DNA from: Blastococcus capsensis
GTDB lineage: Bacteria; Actinomycetota; Actinomycetes; Mycobacteriales; Geodermatophilaceae
Reading direction: 5' to 3'
Assembly: GCF_030165005.1 (NCBI RefSeq)
Contig: NZ_JASNNW010000017.1
Coordinates: 1 to 38,119 of the forward strand
DNA: 38,119 nucleotides
Below, piece by piece: positions 7,831 to 17,641 of the stretch. A program made the position numbers and the translations under genes. Under the pieces are notes generated by a model that ran no database searches, had not been told where the DNA came from, and worked only from the letters and a program-made list of their open reading frames with translations. How positions within the stretch are numbered: position 1 is the stretch's first letter; each line of letters opens with the position of its first letter.

Positions 7831-8452
7831 TCCAGGCGTGCATCGCGATGCCGGCGGCCACGCCCGCGTTGATGGAGCGGGTGGAGCCGAACTGGGCGAT
7901 GGAGAGCACGCCGTCCGAAGCCGCGCGGGCCTCGTCGGACAGCCCGCTGCCCTCCTGTCCGAACAGCAGCACGCAGGCCCGCGGCAGCACCGCGGTCTCC
8001 AGCGGCTCGGCTCCCGGCAGGTTGTCCACGGCCAGCAGCGGCAGCCCGGCGTTCCGGGCCCAGGCCACGAGCGCGGCGACGTCGGGATGGTGGCGGACGT
8101 GCTGGTACCGGTCGGTGACCATCGCGCCGCGCCGGTTCCAGCGCTTCTTCCCGACGATGTGCACGCTCTCGGCGAGGAAGGCGTTGGCCGTCCGGACGAC
8201 GGTGCCGATGTTGAGATCGTGCCGCCAGTTCTCGATGGCGACGTGGAAGGGGTGCCGGCGGGTGTCGAGGTCGGCGACGATCGCCTCGACGGTCCAGTAG
8301 CGGTACCGGTCGACGACGTTGCGCCGGTCGCCGGATGCCAGCAGCTCGGGGTCGTAACGCGGGTCGTCGGGCCACCGGCCGTCCCACGGACCGACGCCCA
8401 CGGAGTCCAGGACCGGCTCCGGGAGGGTGAGGTCGGTCTCGGCATCGGTCAC
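7799..8452 (-). CDS. SpoU/TrmH-family RNA 2'-O-methyltransferase
   Basis: 217 residues with the three SPOUT knot motifs: [12 protein letters not shown] at 81-92 (motif 1), [13 protein letters not shown] near 162-174 (motif 2) and [18 protein letters not shown] at 187-204 (motif 3, catalytic-loop Asn195). The family methylates ribose 2'-OH in tRNA or rRNA using S-adenosylmethionine; the exact nucleotide cannot be read from the sequence. Motif 3 has [11 protein letters not shown] rather than the usual P-M-x-G-x-x-x-S-L-N, a recognised variant in actinobacterial members. I choose GTG 8452: it lies seven bases after TAGCGT and no Shine-Dalgarno precedes it. A GTG at 8461 is in frame but would lie inside that box. 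Divergent from rlmN with 33 bp between. Confidence 0.88.
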   Translation of the reverse strand: MTDAETDLTLPEPVLDSVGVGPWDGRWPDDPRYDPELLASGDRRNVVDRYRYWTVEAIVADLDTRRHPFHVAIENWRHDLNIGTVVRTANAFLAESVHIVGKKRWNRRGAMVTDRYQHVRHHPDVAALVAWARNAGLPLLAVDNLPGAEPLETAVLPRACVLLFGQEGSGLSDEARAASDGVLSIAQFGSTRSINAGVAAGIAMHAWIRQHAVRSGG

Positions 8453-8485
8453 CCGGGGCACGCTAGTGGGACCATCGGAGGCGCT
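8453..8485. promoter_or_regulatory. 33-bp divergent promoter between SpoU and rlmN genes
   Basis: The whole gap is 33 bp. Minus-strand TAGCGT (8465 to 8460) sits seven bases before the SpoU GTG. Plus-strand TAGTGG (8464-8469) could serve rlmN, whose ribosome binding site CGGAGG is at 8476-8481 and ATG at 8486. The two boxes overlap at CTAG, so polymerase should not occupy both at once. Confidence 0.45.
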
Positions 8486-9661
8486 ATGACTGCCCTGCCC
8501 CTGGTCTTCGACGCCCCCCGCCGCGGCAAGCCGCCCCGCCACCTCGCCGATCTCACCCGCGAGGAGGCCCGGGCGGCGGTCGCCGAGCTCGGCCAGCCGG
8601 CGTTCCGGGCCGACCAGCTGGCCCGGCACTTCTACCGCGGGGTCACCGACCCGGCGCAGATGACCGACGTCCCGGCCGCCGCCCGCGAGGCGCTCCGCGA
8701 GGCACTTCTCCCGGGGCTGCTCACCGTGGTGCGCCACCAGACCGCCGACAACGGCCGCACCCGCAAGACCCTGTGGCGCCTGCACGACGGCGCCCTCGTC
8801 GAGAGCGTGCTGATGCGCTACCCCGATCGCGCCACCGTCTGCATCTCCAGCCAGGCCGGCTGCGGCATGGCCTGCCCGTTCTGTGCCACCGGCCAGGCCG
8901 GGCTCACCCGCAACCTGTCGGCCGCCGAGATCATCGGGCAGGCGGTCGCGGCCGCCGCGGCCATGGCGGACGGCGAGATCGACGGCGGCCCGGGGCGGCT
9001 GTCCAACGTGGTGTTCATGGGCATGGGGGAGCCGCTGGCCAACTACGCCCGGGTCCGCAAGACCCTCGACGCCCTGCTGGGCCCCGCCCCCTACGGCCTG
9101 GGCCTGTCGCAGCGGTCGGTGACCGTCTCCACCGTCGGTCTGGTGCCGGCCATCCGCCGGCTCACCGAAGAGGGGCGCAACGTCACCCTCGCGGTCAGCC
9201 TGCACGCCCCGGACGACGAGCTGCGCGACACCCTGGTGCCGATCAACACCCGCTGGAAGGTCGGCGAGGTCATCGACGCCGCCGACGCCTACGCGCAGCG
9301 GACGGGCCGTCGCTACTCCGTCGAGTACGCGCTCATCCGCGACGTCAACGACCAGCCCTTCCGCGCCGACCTGCTCGGCAAGCTCCTGGCCGGCAAGCTC
9401 GCGCACGTCAACCTCATCCCGCTGAACCCGACGCCGGGCAGCCCCTGGGACGCCAGCCCGCTACCCGCCCAGCGGGAGTTCGTCGCCCGCCTGCGGGCGG
9501 CCGGGGTGGCGACGACGGTCCGCGACACCCGCGGTCAGGACATCGACGGGGCCTGCGGGCAGCTCGCGGCCGCCGACCAGGTGGACGGGGTGCCGAGCGT
9601 CGCCGTCCCGGTGCCGTCCGTCGAGCCGCCGGTCGGGCTGGGAGCCGAGGGCGACGAGTGA
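8486..9661 (+). CDS. rlmN: 23S rRNA/tRNA (adenine C2) methyltransferase RlmN
   Basis: 391-residue radical-SAM enzyme methylating C2 of A2503 in 23S rRNA and A37 of some tRNAs. The [4Fe-4S] motif CxxxCxxC is C126-GMA-C130-PF-C133. GMGEPL, the SAM-binding block, lies near residue 178, and DIDGACGQL near 352-360 contains the resolving Cys357. LNPTPGSPW near 313 is typical. ATG 8486 is set by the ribosome binding site CGGAGG five bases earlier; the open frame upstream overlaps the SpoU gene and is not coding. The last 30 residues are a variable Val/Pro tail. Its TGA overlaps the GTG of the following VIT gene. Confidence 0.96.
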   Translation: MTALPLVFDAPRRGKPPRHLADLTREEARAAVAELGQPAFRADQLARHFYRGVTDPAQMTDVPAAAREALREALLPGLLTVVRHQTADNGRTRKTLWRLHDGALVESVLMRYPDRATVCISSQAGCGMACPFCATGQAGLTRNLSAAEIIGQAVAAAAAMADGEIDGGPGRLSNVVFMGMGEPLANYARVRKTLDALLGPAPYGLGLSQRSVTVSTVGLVPAIRRLTEEGRNVTLAVSLHAPDDELRDTLVPINTRWKVGEVIDAADAYAQRTGRRYSVEYALIRDVNDQPFRADLLGKLLAGKLAHVNLIPLNPTPGSPWDASPLPAQREFVARLRAAGVATTVRDTRGQDIDGACGQLAAADQVDGVPSVAVPVPSVEPPVGLGAEGDE

Positions 9662-10380
9662 CCCCGGCCGGCGCCTCGTCCGAGGCCGAGGCGCACGAGC
9701 ACACCCACGCGGACGTGTCCGGCGGGTGGCTGCGGGCGGCGGTCTTCGGGGCGATGGACGGGCTGGTCACCAATACCGCGCTGGTCGCCGGTGTGGGCGG
9801 TGGCGGCGCCGCCCCGCGGGCGATCGTGCTGGCGGGTGTGGCGAGCCTGGTCGCCGGCGCCGTCTCGATGGCGCTGGGGGAGTACACCTCGGTGAAGACC
9901 CAGAACGAGCAGCTCGACCTGGAGGTCGAGAAGGAGCGGCTCGAGCTGGAGCGCAACCCCGCCGGCGAGCTCGCCGAACTCACCGCGATGCTGCAGGACC
10001 GCGGGGTCGACGCACGGCTCGCCCGTCAGGTCGCCGTCCAGCTGTCGGCGAACCCGGGGACAGCTCTGCGGCTGCACGTGCTGGCCGAGCTGGGCGTCGA
10101 CTCCGACGACCGACCCTCGCCCCGCGTGGCGGCGGTCTCCTCGTTCCTGACGTTCGCGACCGGAGCGGTGCTGCCGCTGCTGCCCTACTTCCTCGGCGTG
10201 CCCGTGCTGTGGGTCGCTCTGCTCTGCGGCGGCATGGGCCTGCTGCTGGCCGGGGCGCTGTCCTCGCGGTTCACCCCGCGGCCCTGGTGGTTCGCCGGCC
10301 TGCGGCAGCTGCTGTTCGGCGCGGCCGCGGCCGGGATCACCTACCTGATCGGCGCGGCGATCGGCGTCAGCATCACCTGA
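9658..10380 (+). CDS. VIT1/CCC1-family iron or manganese transporter
   Basis: 240 residues. GTG 9658 overlaps the rlmN stop as GTGA, so translation is coupled. A His/Glu-rich N-terminus ([11 protein letters not shown]) precedes the first membrane helix containing [16 protein letters not shown], the hallmark Asp-Gly of the family. The second helix ends [15 protein letters not shown] charged cytoplasmic helical region (about residues 85-145, rich in Glu) would be the metal-binding domain, and three further hydrophobic segments follow. Family members export Fe2+ or Mn2+ from the cytosol or into compartments. The pairing with rlmN, an iron-sulfur enzyme, may be incidental. A diverged hairpin element starts four bases after its stop. 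Confidence 0.88.
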   Translation: MTPAGASSEAEAHEHTHADVSGGWLRAAVFGAMDGLVTNTALVAGVGGGGAAPRAIVLAGVASLVAGAVSMALGEYTSVKTQNEQLDLEVEKERLELERNPAGELAELTAMLQDRGVDARLARQVAVQLSANPGTALRLHVLAELGVDSDDRPSPRVAAVSSFLTFATGAVLPLLPYFLGVPVLWVALLCGGMGLLLAGALSSRFTPRPWWFAGLRQLLFGAAAAGITYLIGAAIGVSIT

Positions 10381-10382
10381 GA

Positions 10383-10437
10383 AAGGACCCGTCCTCCCCG
10401 CCACTCGCACGCTCGTGGCGCGCCCTGGGTCGGCCTT
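10383..10437 (+). repeat. Stop-codon hairpin element, copy D (diverged)
   Basis: AAGGACCC (10383-10390) pairs with GGGT...CCTT (10427-10437) with CGG bulged. The inner stem is six pairs: CGCCAC 10399-10404 with GTGGCG 10415-10420, loop TCGCACGCTC. The GTTCCAG tail is not recognisable. It lies between the convergent VIT and DUF2631 genes and starts next to the VIT stop codon. GGGCGCGCCC (10439-10448), a perfect palindrome, follows. Confidence 0.6.
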
Positions 10438-10447
10438 GGGGCGCGCC

Positions 10448-10750
10448 CTAGCGGCGCCAGGCGGTCTTCTTGCGGCGGACGTCCCAGATCAGGACGAGCG
10501 CCAGGAGCCCGGCGAAGGCGACGAGCCACAGGTCCTCGACGCGTCCCTCGTGATTGCCGACCATGTAGAGCAGGATCACCACCACGCTGATCCAGCCACC
10601 GATCTGCCCCCACTTGCCGGTCTCGCCGTGCCAGCCCCAGTCCTCGGGCTGCTCGTGCTCGACGGGGTGCTCGCCGGCGCGGACGACGCCTTCCTCACGT
10701 CCGGGCTGGTTGACCCGCTGGGTCGACGGGGAGTGGAATGCCTCGGTCAC
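10448..10750 (-). CDS. DUF2631-type small membrane protein
   Basis: 100 residues from GTG 10750. The N-terminal half is polar ([20 protein letters not shown]), followed by two hydrophobic segments ([15 protein letters not shown] and [16 protein letters not shown]) and a basic end ([11 protein letters not shown]), so a two-helix membrane protein with the HGETGK...G motif of DUF2631. Function is unknown; I recall the family sitting beside dxr in actinobacteria, as here. Start chosen because CAGAAT lies six bases before GTG without a ribosome binding site. Divergent from dxr, convergent with the VIT gene. Confidence 0.8.
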   Translation of the reverse strand: MTEAFHSPSTQRVNQPGREEGVVRAGEHPVEHEQPEDWGWHGETGKWGQIGGWISVVVILLYMVGNHEGRVEDLWLVAFAGLLALVLIWDVRRKKTAWRR

Positions 10751-10756
10751 CCGCCC

Positions 10757-10762
10757 ATTCTG
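10757..10762 (-). promoter_or_regulatory. Probable -10 box of the DUF2631 gene
   Basis: Minus-strand CAGAAT, then GGGCGG, then the GTG at 10750. Predicts a leaderless transcript. Confidence 0.45.
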
Positions 10763-10826
10763 GCAGGAGCCCGGCCGCGACACCCTCCGAGGTGGGTGCG
10801 CGCGGCGGGTCGGGGAGGATGGCGGC

Positions 10827-12023
10827 GTGAGTTCCTCCCGCGAGGTCACCGTCCTCGGCTCTACCGGTTCCATCGGTCGGCAGGCGATCGCGGTGGCCCA
10901 GCAGAACCCGCAGCAGCTGCGGATCACCGGCCTTGCCGCCGGTGGCGGCGATGTCGCTCTGCTGGCCGAGCAGGCGTTGACGCTCGGCGTCCGCACCGTC
11001 GCGGTCGCGCGGGCGACCGCCGCGCAGGACCTGCAGCTCGCCTTCTACGCCGCAGCCTCGAAGCGTGGCTGGTCCCGGGGCGAGTTCCAGTTGCCGGAGA
11101 TCCTCGCCGGGCCCCGCGCCGCCGAGGAGCTGGCCGCCCGCCCGGCCGACGTCGTCCTGAACGGCATCACCGGTTCGATCGGGCTGCGGCCGACCCTGGC
11201 GGCCCTGGCGGCCGGGCGCACCCTCGCGCTGGCCAACAAGGAATCCCTCATAGCCGGTGGAGAACTCGTCCTCGCCGCCGCGGAACCGGGCCAGCTCGTC
11301 CCGGTGGACTCCGAGCACTCCGCGCTGGCGCAGTGCCTGCGCGGCGGCTCGCGCGCGGAGGTGGCCCGTCTCGTGCTCACCGCCAGCGGCGGGCCGTTCC
11401 GCGGACGGTCGGCCGACGAGCTCGCCGGCGTCGCCGTCGAGCAGGCGCTGGCCCACCCGAACTGGGACATGGGACCGGTCGTCACGATCAACTCCGCGAC
11501 CCTGGTCAACAAGGGTCTGGAGCTCATCGAGGCCCACCTGCTCTTCGGCGTGCCCTACGCCGACATCGACGTCGTCGTGCACCCCCAGTCCATCGTGCAC
11601 TCGATGGTCACCTTCACCGACGGGGCGACGATCGCACAGGCCAGCCCGCCGGACATGCGGCTGCCGATCGCACTGGGCCTGGCCTGGCCCGACCGGCTGC
11701 CGCACGTCCAGCCGGCGCTGGACTGGTCGGCCGCCAGCACCTGGGAGTTCCTGCCGCTGGACTCCGAGGCGTTCCCCGCAGTGCGGCTGGCTCGCGCGGC
11801 CGGGGAGGTGGGCGGCGTCGTCCCGGCCATGTACAACGCGGCCAACGAGGAAGCGGTTGCCGCGTTCACCGCGGGTCGGCTCTCGTTCCCAGGAATCGTG
11901 CAGCTGGTCGCGCGTACGCTCGACGCCGCGCCGGACCTCGGCGCCCCCTCCTCCGTGGACGACGTGCTGGCGGCGGAGAAGTGGGCCCGGGAGCACGCCC
12001 GGGAAGTGATCGACGGAGGCTGA
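10827..12023 (+). CDS. dxr: 1-deoxy-D-xylulose 5-phosphate reductoisomerase
   Basis: 398 residues. Converts DXP to MEP with NADPH and a divalent metal, the second step of the non-mevalonate isoprenoid pathway and the target of fosmidomycin. GSTGSIGRQ near the N-terminus binds [16 protein letters not shown] (about 138), [16 protein letters not shown] and HPNWDMG form the active site; NEEAVAAF lies near the C-terminus. GTG 10827 is fixed by GGGGAGGA at 10812-10819. The protein ends one base before the rip1 start, and ispG of the same pathway follows, an order shared with Mycobacterium tuberculosis (dxr-rip-gcpE). Confidence 0.97.
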   Translation: MSSSREVTVLGSTGSIGRQAIAVAQQNPQQLRITGLAAGGGDVALLAEQALTLGVRTVAVARATAAQDLQLAFYAAASKRGWSRGEFQLPEILAGPRAAEELAARPADVVLNGITGSIGLRPTLAALAAGRTLALANKESLIAGGELVLAAAEPGQLVPVDSEHSALAQCLRGGSRAEVARLVLTASGGPFRGRSADELAGVAVEQALAHPNWDMGPVVTINSATLVNKGLELIEAHLLFGVPYADIDVVVHPQSIVHSMVTFTDGATIAQASPPDMRLPIALGLAWPDRLPHVQPALDWSAASTWEFLPLDSEAFPAVRLARAAGEVGGVVPAMYNAANEEAVAAFTAGRLSFPGIVQLVARTLDAAPDLGAPSSVDDVLAAEKWAREHAREVIDGG

Positions 12024-12024
12024 G

Positions 12025-13395
12025 CTGAGCGGGTTCCTGCTGACGGTCCTGGGGATCGTCCTCTTCGCGCTCGGTCTGATGTTCTCCATCGCCTTCCACG
12101 AGGCCGGCCACTTCTGGTGGGCGCGGAAGTTCGGCATGCGGGTCCCGCAGTTCATGGTGGGCTTCGGTCCGACGGTGTTCTCCCGGCGCCGCGGGGAGAC
12201 CGAGTACGGCGTCAAGGCGATCCCGCTCGGCGGTTACATCCGCATCGTCGGCATGATCCCGCCGGCCGAGGAGGGCGAGAGCAAGCGCGCCACCCGCATG
12301 CGCAGCTTCATCGCCGAGGTGCGCGGCCAGGCGCTCAACGACGTGCGACCTACCGACGGCGACCGGGTCTTCTACAAGAAGCCCTGGTGGCAGCGGGTCA
12401 TCGTGATGTTCGCCGGACCCTTCCACAACCTGGTGCTCGCGGTCGTCTTCTTCACCGTGGTGCTGGTCGGCTTCGGCATCCCCGAGATCAGCACCCGCAT
12501 CGCGCAGGTGCCCGACTGCGTCCTGCCCGCGGGGGCGGAGACCGCGCGCGCCGAGAGCCCGTGCTCGATCCCGATCACCCCGGAGGGGGAGCGCTGCGAG
12601 GCCGGGGCGCCCGGCTGCGCGTTGCCGTCGCGCAGCCCCGCCACCGAGGCCGGGCTCCGGCCGGGCGACACCATCCTGGCGTTGAACGGGGAACCGGTCT
12701 CCCAGGAGACCGACGTCGGGTGGACCGAGGTGCAGGAGGCGATCCGGGTGAGCGCCGGCGAGCCCGTCGTCTTCACCGTCGACAGGGACGGCGAACGGCT
12801 CGACCTCACCGTCACGCCGACCGAGAACCAGGTCTACGCCGACGACGAGGGCGAGCGCACCGAGACCGTGGGTTTCGTCGGCATCCAGCCCGCACTGCCT
12901 GACGTGCGCCAGTCGCCTGCCGAGGTGCCCGGCCACCTCGGCACGATCGTCGTCCGGTCCGTGGACCGGCTGATCGAGATCCCCGAGCGGGTGCCGCAGC
13001 TGTTCCGCGCGGCGTTCCTCGGCGAGGAGCGCGATCCGCTCGGCCCGATCGGCGTCGTGGGCGTCAGCCGGATCTCCGGTGAGGTCTTCGCCTTCGAGGA
13101 GTTCTCGGCGGGGAAGAAGATCAGCTACTTCATCCAGCTGCTGGCGGGGATGAACATGGTGCTGTTCCTGTTCAACCTGCTGCCGATCTACCCGCTCGAC
13201 GGCGGGCACATCGCCGGGGCGCTGTACGAGAAGGTGCGCTCCGTCTTCGCGCGGCTGCGCGGCAGGCCGGACCCCGGTCCCTTCGACATCGCCCGGCTGA
13301 TGCCGGTGGCCTACGCCGTCGCGGGGCTGTTCCTCACGCTGTCGCTGCTGCTGCTGGTCGCCGACGTCGTCAACCCCGTTCGGCTCGGCGGCTGA
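12025..13395 (+). CDS. rip1: Site-2 intramembrane metalloprotease (Rip1/RseP), probable CTG start
   Basis: Zinc protease that cleaves membrane anti-sigma factors within the bilayer. The active site is H25-E26-A-G-H29 in the first helix, with PLDGG (Asp392) as third ligand near the C-terminus. A PDZ-like domain lies about residues 200-270. The first ATG (12079) would begin only seven residues before HEAGH and cut the helix in half. Upstream the frame reads [18 protein letters not shown], which matches the mycobacterial Rip1 N-terminus as I recall it. No ATG, GTG or TTG lies between the in-frame stop at 12007 and 12079. CTG 12025 has GGAGG at 12015-12019, five bases ahead, and lies one base after the dxr stop. 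With this start the protein has 456 residues. Four extracytoplasmic cysteines (165, 180, 191, 198) could form disulfides. Confidence 0.9.
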   Translation: MSGFLLTVLGIVLFALGLMFSIAFHEAGHFWWARKFGMRVPQFMVGFGPTVFSRRRGETEYGVKAIPLGGYIRIVGMIPPAEEGESKRATRMRSFIAEVRGQALNDVRPTDGDRVFYKKPWWQRVIVMFAGPFHNLVLAVVFFTVVLVGFGIPEISTRIAQVPDCVLPAGAETARAESPCSIPITPEGERCEAGAPGCALPSRSPATEAGLRPGDTILALNGEPVSQETDVGWTEVQEAIRVSAGEPVVFTVDRDGERLDLTVTPTENQVYADDEGERTETVGFVGIQPALPDVRQSPAEVPGHLGTIVVRSVDRLIEIPERVPQLFRAAFLGEERDPLGPIGVVGVSRISGEVFAFEEFSAGKKISYFIQLLAGMNMVLFLFNLLPIYPLDGGHIAGALYEKVRSVFARLRGRPDPGPFDIARLMPVAYAVAGLFLTLSLLLLVADVVNPVRLGG

Positions 13396-13539
13396 CTCCT
13401 TCCGGCGCCGCCCATGTGCGCACGGCGGCGGCTACCCGGCCCCGCTGTCGCGCCGATGTGCGCCCGATGGCGGGTACCGACGTCGGGGGCGGGCTGCGCA
13501 GGTCACAGTCGTGCCCGCGGCAGCGATCGTCCCGCGGGG

Positions 13540-13545
13540 GATACT
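13540..13545 (+). promoter_or_regulatory. Probable -10 box of ispG
   Basis: GATACT, then seven bases, then ATG 13553. No ribosome binding site is seen in the gap, so ispG is probably transcribed as a leaderless message independently of dxr-rip1. The rest of the 157-bp gap shows nothing else I can name. Confidence 0.4.
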
Positions 13546-13552
13546 GGCTGAC

Positions 13553-14713
<1,161 letters not shown>

Positions 14714-14716
14714 CCG

Positions 14717-15568
14717 GTGCTCCGATCGCCCGCCGCCCGCGTCCTCGACGAGGCCGACGAGCCGGCCGTCCAGAGATTGCTGGCCACCGACCCGGTCGGC
14801 GCCTGCGTCGTCGCGGGCCGGGTCGAGGTCGCGGGCACCTCGGCGGTCTCCCTCGGGGCCCCGCTGTGGGGCGTCGGCTCCGGCGGTGATCTCGACGCGG
14901 TGTGCCTCGCCGGCGCCAACCTCATCCCGTTCGCGCGGCCCGGCGCCGAGCGCGCAGCCGCCGTGGCCTTCGCCGAGCGGGCGCGCCGGGCCGGGCGACG
15001 CTGTTCCACGATCGTCGGCCCCTCGGCGACGGTCGAGCCGTTGTGGGAGCTGCTGGCGCCGGTCTGGGGCCCGGCGCGTGACCACCGCCCCCGCCAGCCC
15101 CTCCTGGCCATCGACGGCCCGCCCGCTGTCGCTCCCGAACCGCGGGTCCGGCCGGTCCGCGCCGAGGAGCTCGACGTCCTGCTCCCCGCCGCGGTGGCGA
15201 TGTTCACCGAGGAGGTCGGCGTCAGTCCGCTGCGGGTGGACGGGGGCGCCGGCTATCGGACGCGGGTCCACGAGCTGGTGCGCGCCGGCCAGTCGCTGGC
15301 CTGGATCGAGGACGGCAGGGTGCTGTTCAAGGCGGAGATCGGCGCGGTCTGCCGCGGGGCCTGCCAGATCCAGGGCGTCTGGGTGGCACCCGCCCTCCGC
15401 GGGCAGGGCATCGGGACCGCGGGCACGGCCGCCGTGGTGGAGTACGCCCGCGCCGTGATCGCCCCGGTCGTCAGCCTGTACGTCAACGACTTCAACACCG
15501 GGGCGCGCGCCGCCTACCGCCGCGTCGGATTCCGCGAGGTGGGCGAGTACGCCAGCGTGCTGTTCTGA
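14717..15568 (+). CDS. DUF4081-type GNAT acetyltransferase
   Basis: 283 residues starting at GTG 14717, three bases after the ispG stop. Residues 1-130 form an N-terminal domain seen in actinobacterial proteins of this position (DUF4081), and residues 140-283 are a GNAT domain with VWVAPALRGQGIGTAGTAAV as the acetyl-CoA loop and SLYVNDFNTGARAAYRRVGF as the C-terminal strands. The substrate is unknown; a homologue lies next to gcpE in Mycobacterium tuberculosis (the Rv2867c position, from memory). The TGA stop is embedded in the conserved tail of a reverse-oriented hairpin element, which also provides a terminator. Confidence 0.88.
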   Translation: MLRSPAARVLDEADEPAVQRLLATDPVGACVVAGRVEVAGTSAVSLGAPLWGVGSGGDLDAVCLAGANLIPFARPGAERAAAVAFAERARRAGRRCSTIVGPSATVEPLWELLAPVWGPARDHRPRQPLLAIDGPPAVAPEPRVRPVRAEELDVLLPAAVAMFTEEVGVSPLRVDGGAGYRTRVHELVRAGQSLAWIEDGRVLFKAEIGAVCRGACQIQGVWVAPALRGQGIGTAGTAAVVEYARAVIAPVVSLYVNDFNTGARAAYRRVGFREVGEYASVLF

Positions 15569-15630
15569 ACGGCCCCGTCCGGAGGCTCGCGCCGAGCGCA
15601 GCGAGGCGGGAGGGGGACGGGGTCCTTTTT
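15565..15630 (-). repeat. Stop-codon hairpin element, copy F (reverse), terminator on plus strand
   Basis: On the minus strand GGACCCCGTCC (15625 to 15615, A bulged) pairs perfectly with GGACGGGGCC (15580 to 15571). The inner stem is CGCC/GGCG (15590-15593 with 15605-15608), loop TCGCTGCGCTC. The tail is GTTCAG (15570 to 15565). On the plus strand the stem is followed by TTTTT at 15626-15630, giving a classic intrinsic terminator for the GNAT gene. Confidence 0.75.
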
Positions 15631-15634
15631 CTGA

Positions 15635-15640
15635 GAACCT
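15635..15640 (+). promoter_or_regulatory. Possible -10 box of the PBP gene
   Basis: GAACCT, then six bases, then GTG 15647, directly after the terminator T-run. It fits the NANNNT pattern seen at other leaderless starts here; the match is weak. Confidence 0.3.
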
Positions 15641-15646
15641 GTCCGC

Positions 15647-17536
15647 GTGCGGACACGACGCGGCCCTGCTCTGCCCACCTCGCTCGTCGTGGCCGTCGCG
15701 GTGCTGGCCGGCTGTTCCGGCAGCAGCGAGGACGACGTGCGCGCTGCTGCGCAGGCGTTCCTCGACGACTGGGCGGCGGGCCACACCGCCGCGGCCGCGC
15801 AGGGCACCACCGATCCCGGAACCGCCACCGCGCTGCTCGAGCAGACCGCCGGCGACCTTCCCGGCGCCGTCCTGGACGCGGAGCTGGGCGAGGTGGTCGT
15901 AGAGGACGGCACCGCCACCGTCGGCTGGACGGCCACGTGGGCGCTCGCCGCGGCGCCGGGGTGGAGCTACGAGGGCACCCTGCGGCTGCAGGAGGGCGAG
16001 GACACCTGGCAGGTCGTCGCGGAGCCGGCGATGGTGCACCCGGAGCTGGGGAAGGGGCAGCACCTCGAGCTCAGCCGCACGCTCCCCGAGCGCGCGGTGA
16101 TCACCGACGCCGCCGGGGCGCCGCTGTTCACGCCGACGGAGGTGGTCAACGTGGGCGTGGATCCCGGTCAGGTCACCGATCTGCCGGCGCTGGCCGCGGC
16201 CCTCTCCGCGGCCACCGGCATCGCGGCGGAGGAAATCATCGCCGACGCCCAGGCTGCGCCGGAGGGGCAGTTCGTCCCGGTCATCTCGCTGCGCCGTCCC
16301 GCGTTCGAGGAGATCCGCGCCCAGGTGTACGACCTGCCGGGGGCGGTCTTCCCCACCGAGACGCGGATGCTCGCGCCCACCTCCACGTTCGCCTCGGCGC
16401 TGCTCGGACGGGTGGGACCCGCGACGGCGGAGATCCTCGAGGAGGCCACCGCCGACGGGCAGCCCCGGTACGCCGCCGGCGATCAGCTCGGCGTGTCGGG
16501 CCTGCAGCGGGCCTTCCAGGAGCAGCTCACCGGCGTCCCCGGTTTCGCCGTCTCCGTCGTCAGCACGGACGCGCCGACGGGCGACACCGGGCGGGAGATC
16601 GCGTCGGTCGAGCCGGTCCCGGGGGAGCCGGTGCAGACGCCGCTGGTCCCGGCGATCCAGAACGCCGCCGACGCCGCCGTGGCCGGCGAGTCACGGCCGA
16701 CCCACCTGGTCGTCGTCCGCCCCGGGACGGGCGAGATCCTCGCCGTCTCCTCCAACGAGGCAGCCGCCGCCGGCAACGCGCTGACCGGGCAGTACCCGCC
16801 CGGGTCCAGCATGAAGACGATCACGGCCACGGCCCTGCTCTCGGCCGCGCTCACCCCGTCGACCCCGGTGCCCTGCCCGGCGACGACGAGCGTCGAGGGG
16901 CGGGAGTTCGAGAACCAGGACCAGTTCGATCTGGGCACGGTCCCGTTCACCGAGGCCTTCGCCCGGTCGTGCAACACCACGTTCATCCAGCAGGGGCTCC
17001 AGCTGCCGGACCCCGCACTCGCCGACGCGGCGGCCGCCTACGGCGTGGGAACGGACTGGGAGCTGCCGGTCGACATCTTCAGCGGCAGCGTCCCGCGCGA
17101 CAGCGCCGGCACCACCAGGGCGGCCGACGCGATCGGGCAGGGAGAGGTGCTGATGAGCCCGGCACAGCTGGCGCTGGTCGCCGCCGGCATCGCGAGTGGC
17201 ACCTCGGCCGCCCCGGTGGAGGTGCTGGGTGCCGAGCCCGCCGGGCCAGCACCCGCGGGGCCCGCGGCCGGGGTGCTGGACGGGCTGCGGCCCATGATGC
17301 GGCAGGTCGTGCTGACGGGAACCGCGCAGGCGCTGACCGACCGGGGTGAGGTCTACGGCAAGACCGGCACCGCCGAGTACGGGACCAACACCCCACCGGA
17401 CTCGCACGGCTGGTTCATGGGCTACCAGCTCGCCGGCCCGGCCGGCGACATCGCCTTCGCCACGCTGGTGGAGGGCGGTCAGTCCAGCAGCGCCGCGGTG
17501 GCCGTCACCGACGCCTTACTGGGCAACCTGGGCTGA
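15647..17536 (+). CDS. Lipoprotein penicillin-binding transpeptidase
   Basis: 629 residues. A signal peptide ends in the lipobox LAGC with Cys23 as the lipidated residue, so the enzyme is anchored outside the membrane. Residues 27-140 form an NTF2-like (MecA-N type) domain, then a PBP dimerisation domain (about 145-330), then the transpeptidase. The catalytic triad motifs are SSMK (Ser387-Lys390), SCN (441-443) and KTG (572-574). It cross-links peptidoglycan as a class B PBP. Same position as the PBP lipoprotein Rv2864c of M. tuberculosis, as I recall. No bifunctional glycosyltransferase domain. The stop is followed by a compound hairpin region, convergent with the DUF4439 gene. Confidence 0.93.
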   Translation: MRTRRGPALPTSLVVAVAVLAGCSGSSEDDVRAAAQAFLDDWAAGHTAAAAQGTTDPGTATALLEQTAGDLPGAVLDAELGEVVVEDGTATVGWTATWALAAAPGWSYEGTLRLQEGEDTWQVVAEPAMVHPELGKGQHLELSRTLPERAVITDAAGAPLFTPTEVVNVGVDPGQVTDLPALAAALSAATGIAAEEIIADAQAAPEGQFVPVISLRRPAFEEIRAQVYDLPGAVFPTETRMLAPTSTFASALLGRVGPATAEILEEATADGQPRYAAGDQLGVSGLQRAFQEQLTGVPGFAVSVVSTDAPTGDTGREIASVEPVPGEPVQTPLVPAIQNAADAAVAGESRPTHLVVVRPGTGEILAVSSNEAAAAGNALTGQYPPGSSMKTITATALLSAALTPSTPVPCPATTSVEGREFENQDQFDLGTVPFTEAFARSCNTTFIQQGLQLPDPALADAAAAYGVGTDWELPVDIFSGSVPRDSAGTTRAADAIGQGEVLMSPAQLALVAAGIASGTSAAPVEVLGAEPAGPAPAGPAAGVLDGLRPMMRQVVLTGTAQALTDRGEVYGKTGTAEYGTNTPPDSHGWFMGYQLAGPAGDIAFATLVEGGQSSSAAVAVTDALLGNLG

Positions 17537-17641
17537 CCAAGGCTCCGTCCCAGGTCCCGCCGCGAGCGTGGGAACGTGCTGGAGCGGCGCTCTGCAGGGT
17601 CCCGCCGCGAGCGTGCGAGTGGTGGGGGAAGAGGGGTCCTC
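17537..17641 (-). repeat. Stop-codon hairpin element, copy E, with an extra half copy
   Basis: On the minus strand the element begins two bases after the DUF4439 TAA: GGACCCCTCTTC, loop TCGCACGCTC (17618 to 17609), the conserved GCGGGACCCT, a partial right arm GCAGAGCGCC (17595 to 17586) and the tail GCTCCAG (17585 to 17579). A second right half follows (GCTCGCGGCGGGACC, then GGGACGGAGCC) at 17575 to 17541. It fills the whole gap between convergent genes and could stop transcription both ways. Confidence 0.65.
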
